This document shows, piece by piece, positions 56,235 through 64,000 of a stretch of 64,000 bases of DNA. This stretch comes from an uncultured Granulosicoccaceae bacterium (lineage in GTDB: Bacteria; Pseudomonadota; Gammaproteobacteria; Granulosicoccales; Granulosicoccaceae): NCBI GenBank assembly GCA_937922945.1, contig CAKZUP010000017.1, positions 1 to 64,000 on the forward strand, given 5' to 3'. The notes beneath the pieces are model-generated. The model made no database searches and was not told where the DNA came from. It saw nothing but the letters and a program-made list of their open reading frames with translations. Each line of letters begins with the position of its first letter. Position 1 is the stretch's first letter. The position numbers and the translations under genes were made by a program.

Positions 56235-56788
56235 TGCGGAGCTTGGCCTGACTGGCTCACCATCATGTTCAAATCGATGCCAATGAGTCCGGCAACGGCA
56301 GAGCGCATCTGGCTCACTGGTGTATTGAAGATAATATCGGCCTGTGCTTCACACGTAAGCCATGCATTGTCGGCCATTTCGTTTTCGAGCTGACCGGGTC
56401 CCCAACCGGCGTGCCCGAGCAGAACCAGATGATCTTCTGGCTCATCTCCAGCGGCCAGTGCTTCGAGCACATCGCGCGAACTCGAGAGCGATACGCCGCC
56501 GGCAAAGTGTCTAGTGGATTCAAAGCTTATTTTTGGACGATGTAAAACCAATCCGTGTTGCGCATCGACAGGCCCGCCACTGAGCACATTTTCAGCAGCG
56601 GTCTGATCGTTGGTCGATGAAATATCCAGTTGACTGAATACTTCACCGAGCGACATTTCGAGTGTCTGATTGATTACTACGCCCCAGGCGCCATCCTCAT
56701 CATGCTCGAGAATATAAATCAGAGCCTGATCGAAAAAGCTGTCGCGCAATTGCGGCATGGACAATAAGAAGTGATGAGTCAGGTTCAC
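56231..56788 (-). CDS. yqgE: YqgE/AlgH family protein
   Basis: 185 residues from GTG 56788, chosen because the protein then begins VNLTHHFLLSMPQLRDSFF like the family (xNLxHHFLIAMP); a longer frame from 56848 is less likely. Later GAWGVVINQTLEMSLGE, VLSGGPVDAQHGLVLHR and LLGHAGWGPGQLENEM match the family. Its function is not firmly known (linked to alginate regulation in Pseudomonas). Coupled to ruvX by a 4-base overlap. Confidence 0.93.
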   Translation of the reverse strand: MNLTHHFLLSMPQLRDSFFDQALIYILEHDEDGAWGVVINQTLEMSLGEVFSQLDISSTNDQTAAENVLSGGPVDAQHGLVLHRPKISFESTRHFAGGVSLSSSRDVLEALAAGDEPEDHLVLLGHAGWGPGQLENEMADNAWLTCEAQADIIFNTPVSQMRSAVAGLIGIDLNMMVSQSGQAPH

Positions 56789-56925
56789 ACTGGTGTCACG
56801 GGTTAAGGCAGCGTATTTAAGTGTTACCCAAAACGGGCGTGGCGGCAAGCCCTGAAAAGGTTACAGATGAGTCTTGCTATGAATTTATTATATAGTTTTC
56901 AGTTAGTTAGCTTTCTAGTAGCTTC

Positions 56926-57789
56926 CTAGTAGCTTACTACGGAATTCGAACTCTGAAAGTCCCATGTTCGCGTAATGTAAAGAATATCGGTCTCATCACC
57001 CAGTTGCCCGACCAGTGGCTCAAACGGGCTGGCCAACTGAACGATTCGTTTTGCGGCGTCGTCGAGAATGCGTTGACCTGATGATTCTTCAATCAGAATG
57101 CTCTCGATCGCACCATTTTTCAAAATACCCACCGTCATCACCACCGCCCCGGACAATCGATTGCGGCGCACCGCGTCGGGGTAATTCAGGTTGCCAATAC
57201 GTTCCACTTTTTCAACCCAGCGATACATGTACTTGGCTGAGGTGGCTTCGTGCGTTCTTGCCGTTAACCATTTCTTTTTCGGTCGTTTGGCGGTTTGTTC
57301 TTGCTGCCGATCGATTTCGGCCTGCAAGCGGGCGATTTCAAACGAGTGGTCGACCTTGATTTCCGCTTGGAGCTTGGCTTCTTCGCTGATCTCTTGCTCT
57401 TCGGTGTCCGATTTGACTTCACGATCGGCATACAGTGTGGTGAGCACCGCATCGTCGGCGGCGTTCGTCGGGGTTGGTTCGCTGGCAATCATTGGTGTCG
57501 GTGCGATGCCATCAGAATCCACGTCGAGATCACTGGTGAAAGGTGACGACGGGCGAGCCTGATCATCACTTTCTCCACCGCCATCTTGTGCAGATTCGGC
57601 CAGATAGTCAGCCTCTTCAGGCCGCTCGCTGTCGCTCTTTTGCACCAGTACTACCTCCAGCGGAGGCGGGGTACGCATTTCCTTTAAAAAAGGCTCAAAG
57701 CTGACCCCCAGTATGACGACCGCATGTATTGCAGCCGCACCAAACAGGGCAATGGTGAGCACATCGGGTTTGTTGGTGTCTATGGACAC
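56926..57789 (-). CDS. TonB-family protein
   Basis: 287 residues. An N-terminal membrane anchor (LTIALFGAAAIHAVVILG) is followed by an acidic Asp/Glu-rich periplasmic linker (instead of the usual Pro-rich one), a helical part, and the TonB C-terminal domain YPDAVRRNRLSGAVVMTVGIL ending in RTWDFQ. In the Pseudomonas arrangement a tonB-like gene lies at this place beside gshB and yqgE. Its ExbBD partners are not here. Confidence 0.85.
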   Translation of the reverse strand: MSIDTNKPDVLTIALFGAAAIHAVVILGVSFEPFLKEMRTPPPLEVVLVQKSDSERPEEADYLAESAQDGGGESDDQARPSSPFTSDLDVDSDGIAPTPMIASEPTPTNAADDAVLTTLYADREVKSDTEEQEISEEAKLQAEIKVDHSFEIARLQAEIDRQQEQTAKRPKKKWLTARTHEATSAKYMYRWVEKVERIGNLNYPDAVRRNRLSGAVVMTVGILKNGAIESILIEESSGQRILDDAAKRIVQLASPFEPLVGQLGDETDILYITRTWDFQSSNSVVSY

Positions 57790-57834
57790 GATTCAGCTGA
57801 CTATGTTTGGCAAAATGACATACAGGATTGTAGA

Positions 57835-58821
57835 TCAGGAAAGCGCTTCGCGCTGTTCTGCTAATGCATCCAGATAAGCGTCGGCGATACCCGGCTGATA
57901 ACCCTCGCCAGCGGCATTGTTCTCATTAATATGTGCGTCTAACTCTCTAACGCAAGTAGGGCTGGTGACGTTGATTTCCGTCAGCGAGGTGCCGATGATG
58001 TCCAGGCCGACGAACAGCAAGCCTTTTTCTACCAGATGCGGCCCAAGCGATTCGGCCAGCTGCTTGTCGTGATCGCTCATTGGAACCGGCACACCGCGAC
58101 CACCAGCGGCCAGATTGCCCCGGGTTTCGCCTTGAGCCGGCACGCGCGCGAGTGCATGGGAAACCGGTGTTCCATTGACTACCAGCACGCGTTTGTCGCC
58201 ATCACGTATTTCCGGCAAGTAGCGCTGAGCCATAATTTGTCGCTTATTGCGTTGCGTCATGTATTCAAGCACCACGTTAATATTGGGGTCGTTCGGCGTC
58301 AGGCGATATATGGATTCTCCGCCCATGCCATCCAATGGTTTGACAATGGCATCTTCGTGTTCGTGCACAAATTGTTTAAGGCGTTCGGCATTGGCGGTAA
58401 CCAGAGTGGGTGGGCAGTGCTGACTGAACCAGGCGGTGTAAAGTTTTTCATTAACATCGCGTAGCGAAGATGGTCGATTACTGACCAACACACCTTCTTC
58501 CTGTGCACGTTCGAGCAAGTAGGTTGTATAAATATAATCCATATTGAATGGTGGATCTTTTCGCATCAGGATAATGTCGTGCTCTGCCAAAGGTGCATCT
58601 GTCATTGGCTCTGCATCAAACCAGTGATCATTGTTGTCATAAACGCGTACTTTTCGCCTTGCAGCATGCACTTTTCCGGTGTGCAGAAAGATATCTTCTT
58701 GCAATATGACGTAAACATCCCAGCCTCGATGCTGTGCCGCTAGCATCATCGCCAGTGTTGTGTCTTTATAAGGTACGATGGATTCGATAGGATCCATTAC
58801 AATGCCAATGGACAGACTCAT
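57835..58821 (-). CDS. gshB: Glutathione synthetase
   Basis: 328 residues from ATG 58821 (SLSIGIVMDPIESIVPYKD, as in the family); a longer frame running to 59163 overlaps pilG and is rejected. ATP-grasp blocks AIVKPLDGMGGESIYR, MAQRYLPEIRDGDKRVLVVNG and DIIGTSLTEINVTSPTCVRELD match GshB. It joins gamma-glutamylcysteine and glycine in the cytoplasm. It diverges from pilG with 100 bases between. Confidence 0.95.
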   Translation of the reverse strand: MSLSIGIVMDPIESIVPYKDTTLAMMLAAQHRGWDVYVILQEDIFLHTGKVHAARRKVRVYDNNDHWFDAEPMTDAPLAEHDIILMRKDPPFNMDYIYTTYLLERAQEEGVLVSNRPSSLRDVNEKLYTAWFSQHCPPTLVTANAERLKQFVHEHEDAIVKPLDGMGGESIYRLTPNDPNINVVLEYMTQRNKRQIMAQRYLPEIRDGDKRVLVVNGTPVSHALARVPAQGETRGNLAAGGRGVPVPMSDHDKQLAESLGPHLVEKGLLFVGLDIIGTSLTEINVTSPTCVRELDAHINENNAAGEGYQPGIADAYLDALAEQREALS

Positions 58822-58921
58822 AGCTGTTCGACTCGTTGGTAACAACTTGTAGTATCTCACGAGTGCACCACTGACAGAACGTCGGGGGTGTGTGACTTTA
58901 TACATATTCAGGAAAGTGACT

Positions 58922-59416
58922 ATGTCAGAGCGAAGCTCCGATGTTGGAGATGTCAACAATGGCAAAAGCCAGCAAGCCACAAGCGGTAATAGTGAGATGA
59001 GCCGTCCGGTGGTGTTGGTGGTCGACGACAGTAAAACCGTACGTCGTTCAGCCAGCGGTTTTCTGACCGATCTCGGCCTGTCTGTGGTTACCGCCAGCGA
59101 CGGTTTTGAAGCCTTGGCCAAAGTGGTTGATGTCAAGCCTGCCATGGTGTTCGTGGATATCATGATGCCCCGGCTGGATGGCTACCAAACCTGCGCATTG
59201 ATTAAAAATAACGCAGACTTTCGTTCCATTCCGGTTGTTATGCTGTCCAGTAAAGACGGCTTGTTTGATCGAGCGCGGGGGCGCGTTGCGGGTGCAGACG
59301 ATCATCTAGCCAAGCCATTCGACGCCACGCAGATGGCAGCAGCAGTTGCCAAGCATTTGCGAGAGGCGGCGAAGGCCAGCAATGGACGTACTATTGAAAC
59401 AACGACAAGCCTCTAG
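58922..59416 (+). CDS. pilG: Twitching motility response regulator PilG
   Basis: 164 residues from ATG 58922 with AGGAAA ~8 bases before. A ~25-residue polar N-terminal part is followed by a receiver domain: acidic pair in VVLVVDDSKTVRRS, phospho-acceptor Asp in MVFVDIMMPRLDGYQ, and Lys in MLSSKDGLF. First gene of the Pil-Chp chemotaxis-like system controlling type IV pilus extension. Followed 21 bases on by pilH. Confidence 0.93.
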   Translation: MSERSSDVGDVNNGKSQQATSGNSEMSRPVVLVVDDSKTVRRSASGFLTDLGLSVVTASDGFEALAKVVDVKPAMVFVDIMMPRLDGYQTCALIKNNADFRSIPVVMLSSKDGLFDRARGRVAGADDHLAKPFDATQMAAAVAKHLREAAKASNGRTIETTTSL

Positions 59417-59437
59417 TTCAGTTGCAAAGGGAAACTT

Positions 59438-59806
59438 GTGGCAGACATACTCCTAATCGAAGACTCTCCTACCGATGCACACGCCTATGGCGCGGTTTTA
59501 CGCTCCAATGGTCACGATGTGCGAACCGCAAGCAGCGGCGAGGAGGGTATGGAAATGGCCCAGACGCATGCACCCGATGTCATCATCATGGATATAGTCA
59601 TGCCCGGTGTGAATGGATTTCAGGCAACCCGTGAGTTGCGTCGCCGGTCTGATACCTCCAGTATTCCAATCATTATGATGTCAACCAAAGATCAAGAAAC
59701 CGATCGTATTTGGGGTTTGCGACAAGGTGCGTTCGATTACCTGGTAAAACCGGTTAAGAAACGAGCGCTGCTACAGTGCGTCGACTCGGCATTGGCAAGC
59801 GCATGA
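59438..59806 (+). CDS. pilH: Twitching motility response regulator PilH
   Basis: 122 residues, a single receiver domain from a GTG start with AAAGGGAAA upstream. Asp/Glu pair ILLIEDSPTDAHAY, phospho-Asp in VIIMDIVMPGVNGFQ, Lys in MMSTKDQETDR. Opposes PilG output or acts as phosphate sink. Its stop overlaps the pilI start (ATGA). Confidence 0.93.
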   Translation: MADILLIEDSPTDAHAYGAVLRSNGHDVRTASSGEEGMEMAQTHAPDVIIMDIVMPGVNGFQATRELRRRSDTSSIPIIMMSTKDQETDRIWGLRQGAFDYLVKPVKKRALLQCVDSALASA

Positions 59807-60330
59807 GCACAAGCGATCATATTTTATTTAGCGCGGGTGGTATTCATCTGGCGGCAGACTCTGCCAGTGTGCACTGCATACACGAAAGCTTGCCCACGCA
59901 AAACGAATCGGGCACCAATGACTGGTTTCTGGGTCTGGCGGTTGCCAGTGAACGTTTATTGCCAGTGACCGATTTAGGCGTGTACTTGCAAGGTGGACAG
60001 TCAATTGGCCGGGTTATCGAAGTCGCCAGAGCACTTGGTATTGCCGGATTGAAAATAGATGAAGTACACGGCGTGTCCAACAAAATTCCAGAGCCCATCA
60101 TCGACGATAGTCTCAACAAAAGCCTCGACGACAGCCCCAACGACAGACGAGAAGGGACGGGCGGATCATCCACTGCCAACGATCAGCAAACCAGTCGCGT
60201 GGATCCAACCGAAACTTCACCGGTTTTGAATAAAGCAATTCTTGATCAAGGACAGCGCTACCGGCTTCTCGATATTGAGAAATTAATGCAATCGGCTCGT
60301 TTTCTGAACGTGAAGTGTCCATCGGTATGA
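59803..60330 (+). CDS. pilI: CheW-like adaptor PilI
   Basis: 175 residues from ATG 59803. The CheW domain is split: FSAGGIHLAADSASVHCIHE and WFLGLAVASERLLPVTDLGVYL near the N-terminus, and QRYRLLDIEKLMQSARFLN at the end. Between them lies an acidic, disordered Ser/Asp-rich insert (residues ~105-145). It should link PilJ to the ChpA kinase. Overlaps pilH and pilJ at both ends. Confidence 0.85.
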   Translation: MSTSDHILFSAGGIHLAADSASVHCIHESLPTQNESGTNDWFLGLAVASERLLPVTDLGVYLQGGQSIGRVIEVARALGIAGLKIDEVHGVSNKIPEPIIDDSLNKSLDDSPNDRREGTGGSSTANDQQTSRVDPTETSPVLNKAILDQGQRYRLLDIEKLMQSARFLNVKCPSV

Positions 60331-62243
60331 GTTGGTCAGGAATAAAATACTGGTTCTCCAATGTCGACATCAGCCATGTCGACTGGCGACTGCGCTGGCC
60401 GCTTATTATCCTGCCATTTCTACTGCTATCGTTGCTGTACGTTCTGTTTCGCGCTAATCAGCTCAGTGGTGAGCAAGCGCAGTCCACCATCGAGCTACAA
60501 AAACTGGTGCAATCCGACGCTGGTATTTACTCAAGCGCAGGCTTTGCACAAACAGCAAACAATGGCATTGCGCAGATTCAGTCGACCTTTGAACGCATGG
60601 AATCCAATGCTAATCAGCTTCAGAACTGGCTAACGCAGGGCCGAAACACACAACAATATGCGGAGCATGCGGGTACCTTGTTGCGGCTTCTGGGTGCACA
60701 ACGAGCAGAATCAGCACCGCTCCCTCAAACCGATTTCTGGGATGGTTTTTCAGATGTACTTGCGGTGCTGGAATACGCGGTTATTGAAGGGCAAATAAAA
60801 ACACCCGAATCGCGCGATCTGATCGATACGTTACGCTTGCAGTATGCACAAGCGAGATCGACGCAGATTACTACGGCCGAACTAAGTGCTGAACCAAGTG
60901 CCGATGAAAACGTGGTAACGCAAACCAACGGTACTGAACAGCACCTAAAAGCAATCAATAGCGGGCTGGTCGAGTTGCGTGAGCAGCGAGCGGCTATTAC
61001 CCGGTTGCACAATCGGGCGCTGATACTCTCGGCACTGGCCAGCTTGTTGTTTGGTTTGTTGTTATGGGGGATGTGGCGAACAGCCAGGAATAAAGCCACG
61101 AGCCATGCTGGCAGAAACCAACACGAACAAACAGCTATTCTTCGGTTGCTCGATGAAATTACGCCTTTGGCCAGCGGCGATCTGCGGGTTAAGGCAACCG
61201 TGAGTGAAGCCTCTACCGGTGCAATAGCCGATGCCTTTAATTTTGCTGTCGAAGAACTTCGACGGTTGGTAAGAGCGGTTACCGAATCTGCCGAACTGGT
61301 TCGCTCATCGGTTCATGATACGCGCGAGTCTGCGTATCATTTGGCTCGAGCCAGCTCGGTGCAGGCCCGTGAAATTCACCGTTCATCGAATTACCTGAAT
61401 GTGATGAGCGATACCATGGCGCAGTTATCTGCACATGCGGTTGAGTCATCGCGTATTGCAGATTTATCCGTTCAGCAAGCACGAACAGGTAATGAAGCTG
61501 TGCAAGCCAATGTCGATGCTTTATCACGCATACGTGAACAGGCGGAAAACACATCACGTTTAATGCAGAGGCTGGTTGAAACGTCAGTCGCCATTAATGA
61601 GCGCGTCAGTGATATTCAAGCGGTCGCAAAACGCACCGATCTATTGGCCTTGAATGCAACCATTCGTTCATCGGCACAAGTGAGTAACGGTGACAGTGAA
61701 AATATGTCTATGCTGAGTGAAGACATTGCGCATCTGGCTAACACACTGGGCAGAGCCACTCGTGACATTACTAATCTGAGCGGTCTTATCCAGCAGGATG
61801 CCACCATCACGCTGGAATCGATGGCCAAGACGGTGACTGAACTCGACGATGGACAACGTACAGCCATTTTAGTCAGCGATAGTTTGCATGAAATAGACAG
61901 AGTGTCGAACGATCTGAATGGTCTTATTAGCGATATCGCTTCTAAGTCGTTACGCCAGGCAGGAGTGGTCAAGCAACTATCGGCGAACATGGGTGTGATT
62001 AATAACATCACCAGCGACTCTACTAATCAGCTACAGGATTCGGCGCGAGCACTGAAGCAGTTACAAACCATTACCACCGAGCTTCGCGACAGTGTCAGTG
62101 ACTTTAAACTGCCAAGAGAAAGAGACCCTTCAGCGTCGCAAAAACAAGCTGTGCAACGATCACAACATCAGCAACCCGCGACAACGATACAGTCAAAGGT
62201 TGCGCGACCGAAGAACGCAAGAGTGCCCGTGAAACATGCCTGA
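60327..62243 (+). CDS. pilJ: Methyl-accepting chemotaxis protein PilJ
   Basis: 638 residues. Two membrane spans (~20-42 and ~230-250) enclose a periplasmic sensor domain of about 190 residues; a HAMP-like part and a coiled-coil cytoplasmic region follow. The signalling tip reads VAKRTDLLALNATIRSSAQ, different from the usual NLLALNAAIEAARAGE, and the usual GRGFAVVADEVR stretch is replaced by ENMSMLSEDIAHLANTLG. The C-terminus is polar and lysine-rich. It senses pilus-related signals. Starts in the pilI stop; its stop falls within the start of chpA. Confidence 0.9.
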   Translation: MSWSGIKYWFSNVDISHVDWRLRWPLIILPFLLLSLLYVLFRANQLSGEQAQSTIELQKLVQSDAGIYSSAGFAQTANNGIAQIQSTFERMESNANQLQNWLTQGRNTQQYAEHAGTLLRLLGAQRAESAPLPQTDFWDGFSDVLAVLEYAVIEGQIKTPESRDLIDTLRLQYAQARSTQITTAELSAEPSADENVVTQTNGTEQHLKAINSGLVELREQRAAITRLHNRALILSALASLLFGLLLWGMWRTARNKATSHAGRNQHEQTAILRLLDEITPLASGDLRVKATVSEASTGAIADAFNFAVEELRRLVRAVTESAELVRSSVHDTRESAYHLARASSVQAREIHRSSNYLNVMSDTMAQLSAHAVESSRIADLSVQQARTGNEAVQANVDALSRIREQAENTSRLMQRLVETSVAINERVSDIQAVAKRTDLLALNATIRSSAQVSNGDSENMSMLSEDIAHLANTLGRATRDITNLSGLIQQDATITLESMAKTVTELDDGQRTAILVSDSLHEIDRVSNDLNGLISDIASKSLRQAGVVKQLSANMGVINNITSDSTNQLQDSARALKQLQTITTELRDSVSDFKLPRERDPSASQKQAVQRSQHQQPATTIQSKVARPKNARVPVKHA

Positions 62244-64000
62244 TGAAGCATTGAAGGCGAGCTTGCAAGGCAGGCCACGTCAAGCACCGGATTTTTCACC
62301 GCTTGCGCTGTCGCATTTGCACAGCAGCTGTTTGGCCGTGCGCCAGTTAATCAAGCAGTATTTGATCAGCCCGTCGCGTTCGCAACTCGAATCACTCAAT
62401 ACCGCAGTTAAGGATATTCATCACACACTGCAACTGCTGGACAGGCAGGGCGCTTTACTGGTGACATCGGAATTGTCCTTGCTCATCAAGGCCATGGCTC
62501 GCGGTGAAATCGATGACGCCGATGCCTGCGCTCACTCGTTGGTGTTTGCTGGTGAGCGTCTGGCAGACTACGTAGCTCATCTGCAACGCCCGGGAGCAGT
62601 TGACAGCGCCTTGCCGTTGTTGCCGGTAATCAACAACTGTCGTGCATGCCGAGGTGAAGAACTGCTCTCTGAAATGCTGGTTGTAGCCAGCGGTATCGAT
62701 CTTCCTGATGCATCGAGTTTACCGTTGCCCACAGTGGCGGACATCAAGACTTTTATAGACACTATTAATACTTCCCGACAACCGTTAATGAGCGGGCTGG
62801 TGGGTTGGTTTACCGACAAAAGCACTTTGCACGATTCGTTAAGCGATCTGGGAGACGTGTTTGCAAAACTATCACACTGCTGCGATGCACCAACCTCGCT
62901 GCAACCGTTAGTGCCATTATTCGATAGTGCAGGCTTTATCTGCTACTCGGTTCAGCGCGGTGGCCTGGACAACAACGCCGCTCTGCACAAGTTGTTTGCG
63001 CAGCTGGAACGTCTGCTCGATGGCTATAGCAAGCTTGACTCTGCCGATCGGTCTGCTTTTGCCAAACCAGTGCCTGAGCGTTTGTTTTTGAACATGCTCT
63101 ACTATGTGGCGCTATCAACCGAAACCTCCTCGCATGCAGTTGCGTTACGCCGACGTTTTCGTCTTGATCGTTTTATATCGCGCGGTATTACAACCGATCG
63201 CTCTCAAGTAGTGTTCGACGGTGTGGGGGATAGGCTTGCCGACTCTATCCGCGATGCGATTGAATTGGAAACAGAAGCAGCACGTGCGTGGCTTGGCAAT
63301 CCGGCGCGCCCCGTGGCAGACCTTGATCGTGTGCGCCACCGTCTTGAGCAACTTGAACCTGCCATATTGTTGTTGGGCGCTCCGGAGTCTCTGCGGCATT
63401 TGAAAGTGGTGAATGATTCGCTGGTGACTTTTGCAAGCCCTGTAACAGCGAACACTGAATCCGCAGGCACTCACATCGACGTTTCAATAAACCAGACTGC
63501 CGCCGATCGTGTTGCTGATGCTCTGGTGCGACTGGAACGCTCACTCGATACGGAACTTAAAGCTGTTAGAGCGCGCAGCGAAACAGCTCAGCACAGCGAC
63601 CTTGAATCTATTCTGGCAGCTTGTCTTGCCGAAGCGCAGTTGCGTTTGCTGGAAATAGAAGAAGACTTAATCAACTTGTTTGGCGATAGAGCTGCTTTGA
63701 GTGAACCGATAAAGTTCGCTGAAGTTAATGCCAAGTTATCGATGATTAATTCGGCGCTGCAGGTATTGCCTTTGCCTGAAGTGAGTCCGCTGATTTCAGG
63801 TGTTCAGGCTTTTATTGATCGCCATGAAAATCAATCGATAAGCCGGAGCTCGCACCGCGATCTGGCCACCGTAATGGTGTCACTTGGCTATTATCTGAAC
63901 AGCGTGTTGCAGCCTAACGGCGCTGCCGGCCAGCTATTGCTTGAGGCAGAGGAAGCCTTGCTGAAACTCGATATCGATGAGCTGGAGCTAAACGACGACA
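62236..64000 (+). CDS. chpA: ChpA/PilL hybrid histidine kinase, N-terminal part (cut by window end)
   Basis: The frame from ATG 62236 (which overlaps the pilJ stop) is open to the end of the window, 588 codons without a stop. The translated part is a helical, Leu-rich domain with little sequence identity to known motifs, like the N-terminal domain of PilL/ChpA proteins; the kinase core, Hpt and receiver domains would lie beyond the window. No pilK methyltransferase gene lies between pilJ and this gene. Identification rests mainly on position and length. Confidence 0.8.
   Translation, partial: MPDEALKASLQGRPRQAPDFSPLALSHLHSSCLAVRQLIKQYLISPSRSQLESLNTAVKDIHHTLQLLDRQGALLVTSELSLLIKAMARGEIDDADACAHSLVFAGERLADYVAHLQRPGAVDSALPLLPVINNCRACRGEELLSEMLVVASGIDLPDASSLPLPTVADIKTFIDTINTSRQPLMSGLVGWFTDKSTLHDSLSDLGDVFAKLSHCCDAPTSLQPLVPLFDSAGFICYSVQRGGLDNNAALHKLFAQLERLLDGYSKLDSADRSAFAKPVPERLFLNMLYYVALSTETSSHAVALRRRFRLDRFISRGITTDRSQVVFDGVGDRLADSIRDAIELETEAARAWLGNPARPVADLDRVRHRLEQLEPAILLLGAPESLRHLKVVNDSLVTFASPVTANTESAGTHIDVSINQTAADRVADALVRLERSLDTELKAVRARSETAQHSDLESILAACLAEAQLRLLEIEEDLINLFGDRAALSEPIKFAEVNAKLSMINSALQVLPLPEVSPLISGVQAFIDRHENQSISRSSHRDLATVMVSLGYYLNSVLQPNGAAGQLLLEAEEALLKLDIDELELNDD

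Noticed and set aside
57191-57562. 123-codon plus-strand frame opposite the TonB gene
   Set aside because: It is the complement of the TonB linker region and has no ribosome site or family.
58822-59163. N-terminal extension of gshB to 59163
   Set aside because: It would overlap pilG on the other strand for ~240 bases, and the family begins at MSLSIGIVMDPI.

Overview
The window looks like a chromosomal segment of a marine or otherwise aquatic gammaproteobacterium of moderate G+C. The main evidence is gene order recalled from Pseudomonas: yggT, proC, yggS, pilT, pilU, then pyrC', pyrB, pyrR, ruvX, yqgE, tonB, gshB, pilG, pilH, pilI, pilJ, chpA all occur here in the same relative order, but with unrelated genes inserted between them. 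Two TRAP transporters, an LpxR-type lipid A deacylase, Slp lipoproteins and a type II secretion cluster also fit a Gram-negative heterotroph. No rRNA, tRNA, CRISPR array or intact insertion sequence was seen. Genus cannot be given from the sequence alone.

Layout. 1-7.1 kb: an incomplete membrane alpha/beta hydrolase, an amidohydrolase, a patch of decayed gene remnants (one a duplicate of the end of the puuE gene 8 kb away), a membrane/FG-GAP/membrane trio, and an LpxR-like deacylase. 7.1-18.8 kb: a ThDP enzyme/aldehyde dehydrogenase/DoxX operon, puuE-like deacetylase, two tandem Slp lipoproteins, a secreted trypsin-like protease, sdaA, msrA and a PPK2 kinase. 19-25 kb (minus): gspC-D-E-F of a type II secretion system, without the pseudopilins. 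25.4-26.8 kb: an HU-like protein with a lysine-rich tail and yggT. 27-31.4 kb: an ABC cluster mixing NitT/TauT-type import parts with an ABC-2 (PedB/PedC-like) pair. 31.5-36.7 kb: proC-tal-yggS (minus) divergent from pilT-pilU (plus).

36.9-52.7 kb is accessory cargo: a TfoX-domain protein with a histone-H1-like tail, a galacturonokinase-like GHMP kinase overlapping an NDP-sugar nucleotidyltransferase (a candidate sugar-salvage pair), thymidine kinase, an unusually arranged CaiB-type CoA transferase, a complete TRAP transporter (dctPQM) with an internal terminator after dctP, a lipoprotein, a HEXXH membrane-anchored protein, a DUF3179 protein, a YdjM/DUF457-like membrane protein, and a second TRAP permease pair whose large subunit carries a ~320-residue coiled-coil extension.

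52.8-64 kb returns to the conserved block: the inactive dihydroorotase homologue pyrC' with pyrB and pyrR (pyrimidine synthesis), ruvX and yqgE, a TonB protein, gshB, and the Pil-Chp chemotaxis-like operon controlling type IV pili (pilG, pilH, pilI, pilJ, chpA cut by the window end). With pilT/pilU this gives the window both the retraction motors of twitching motility and the signalling system that controls them.
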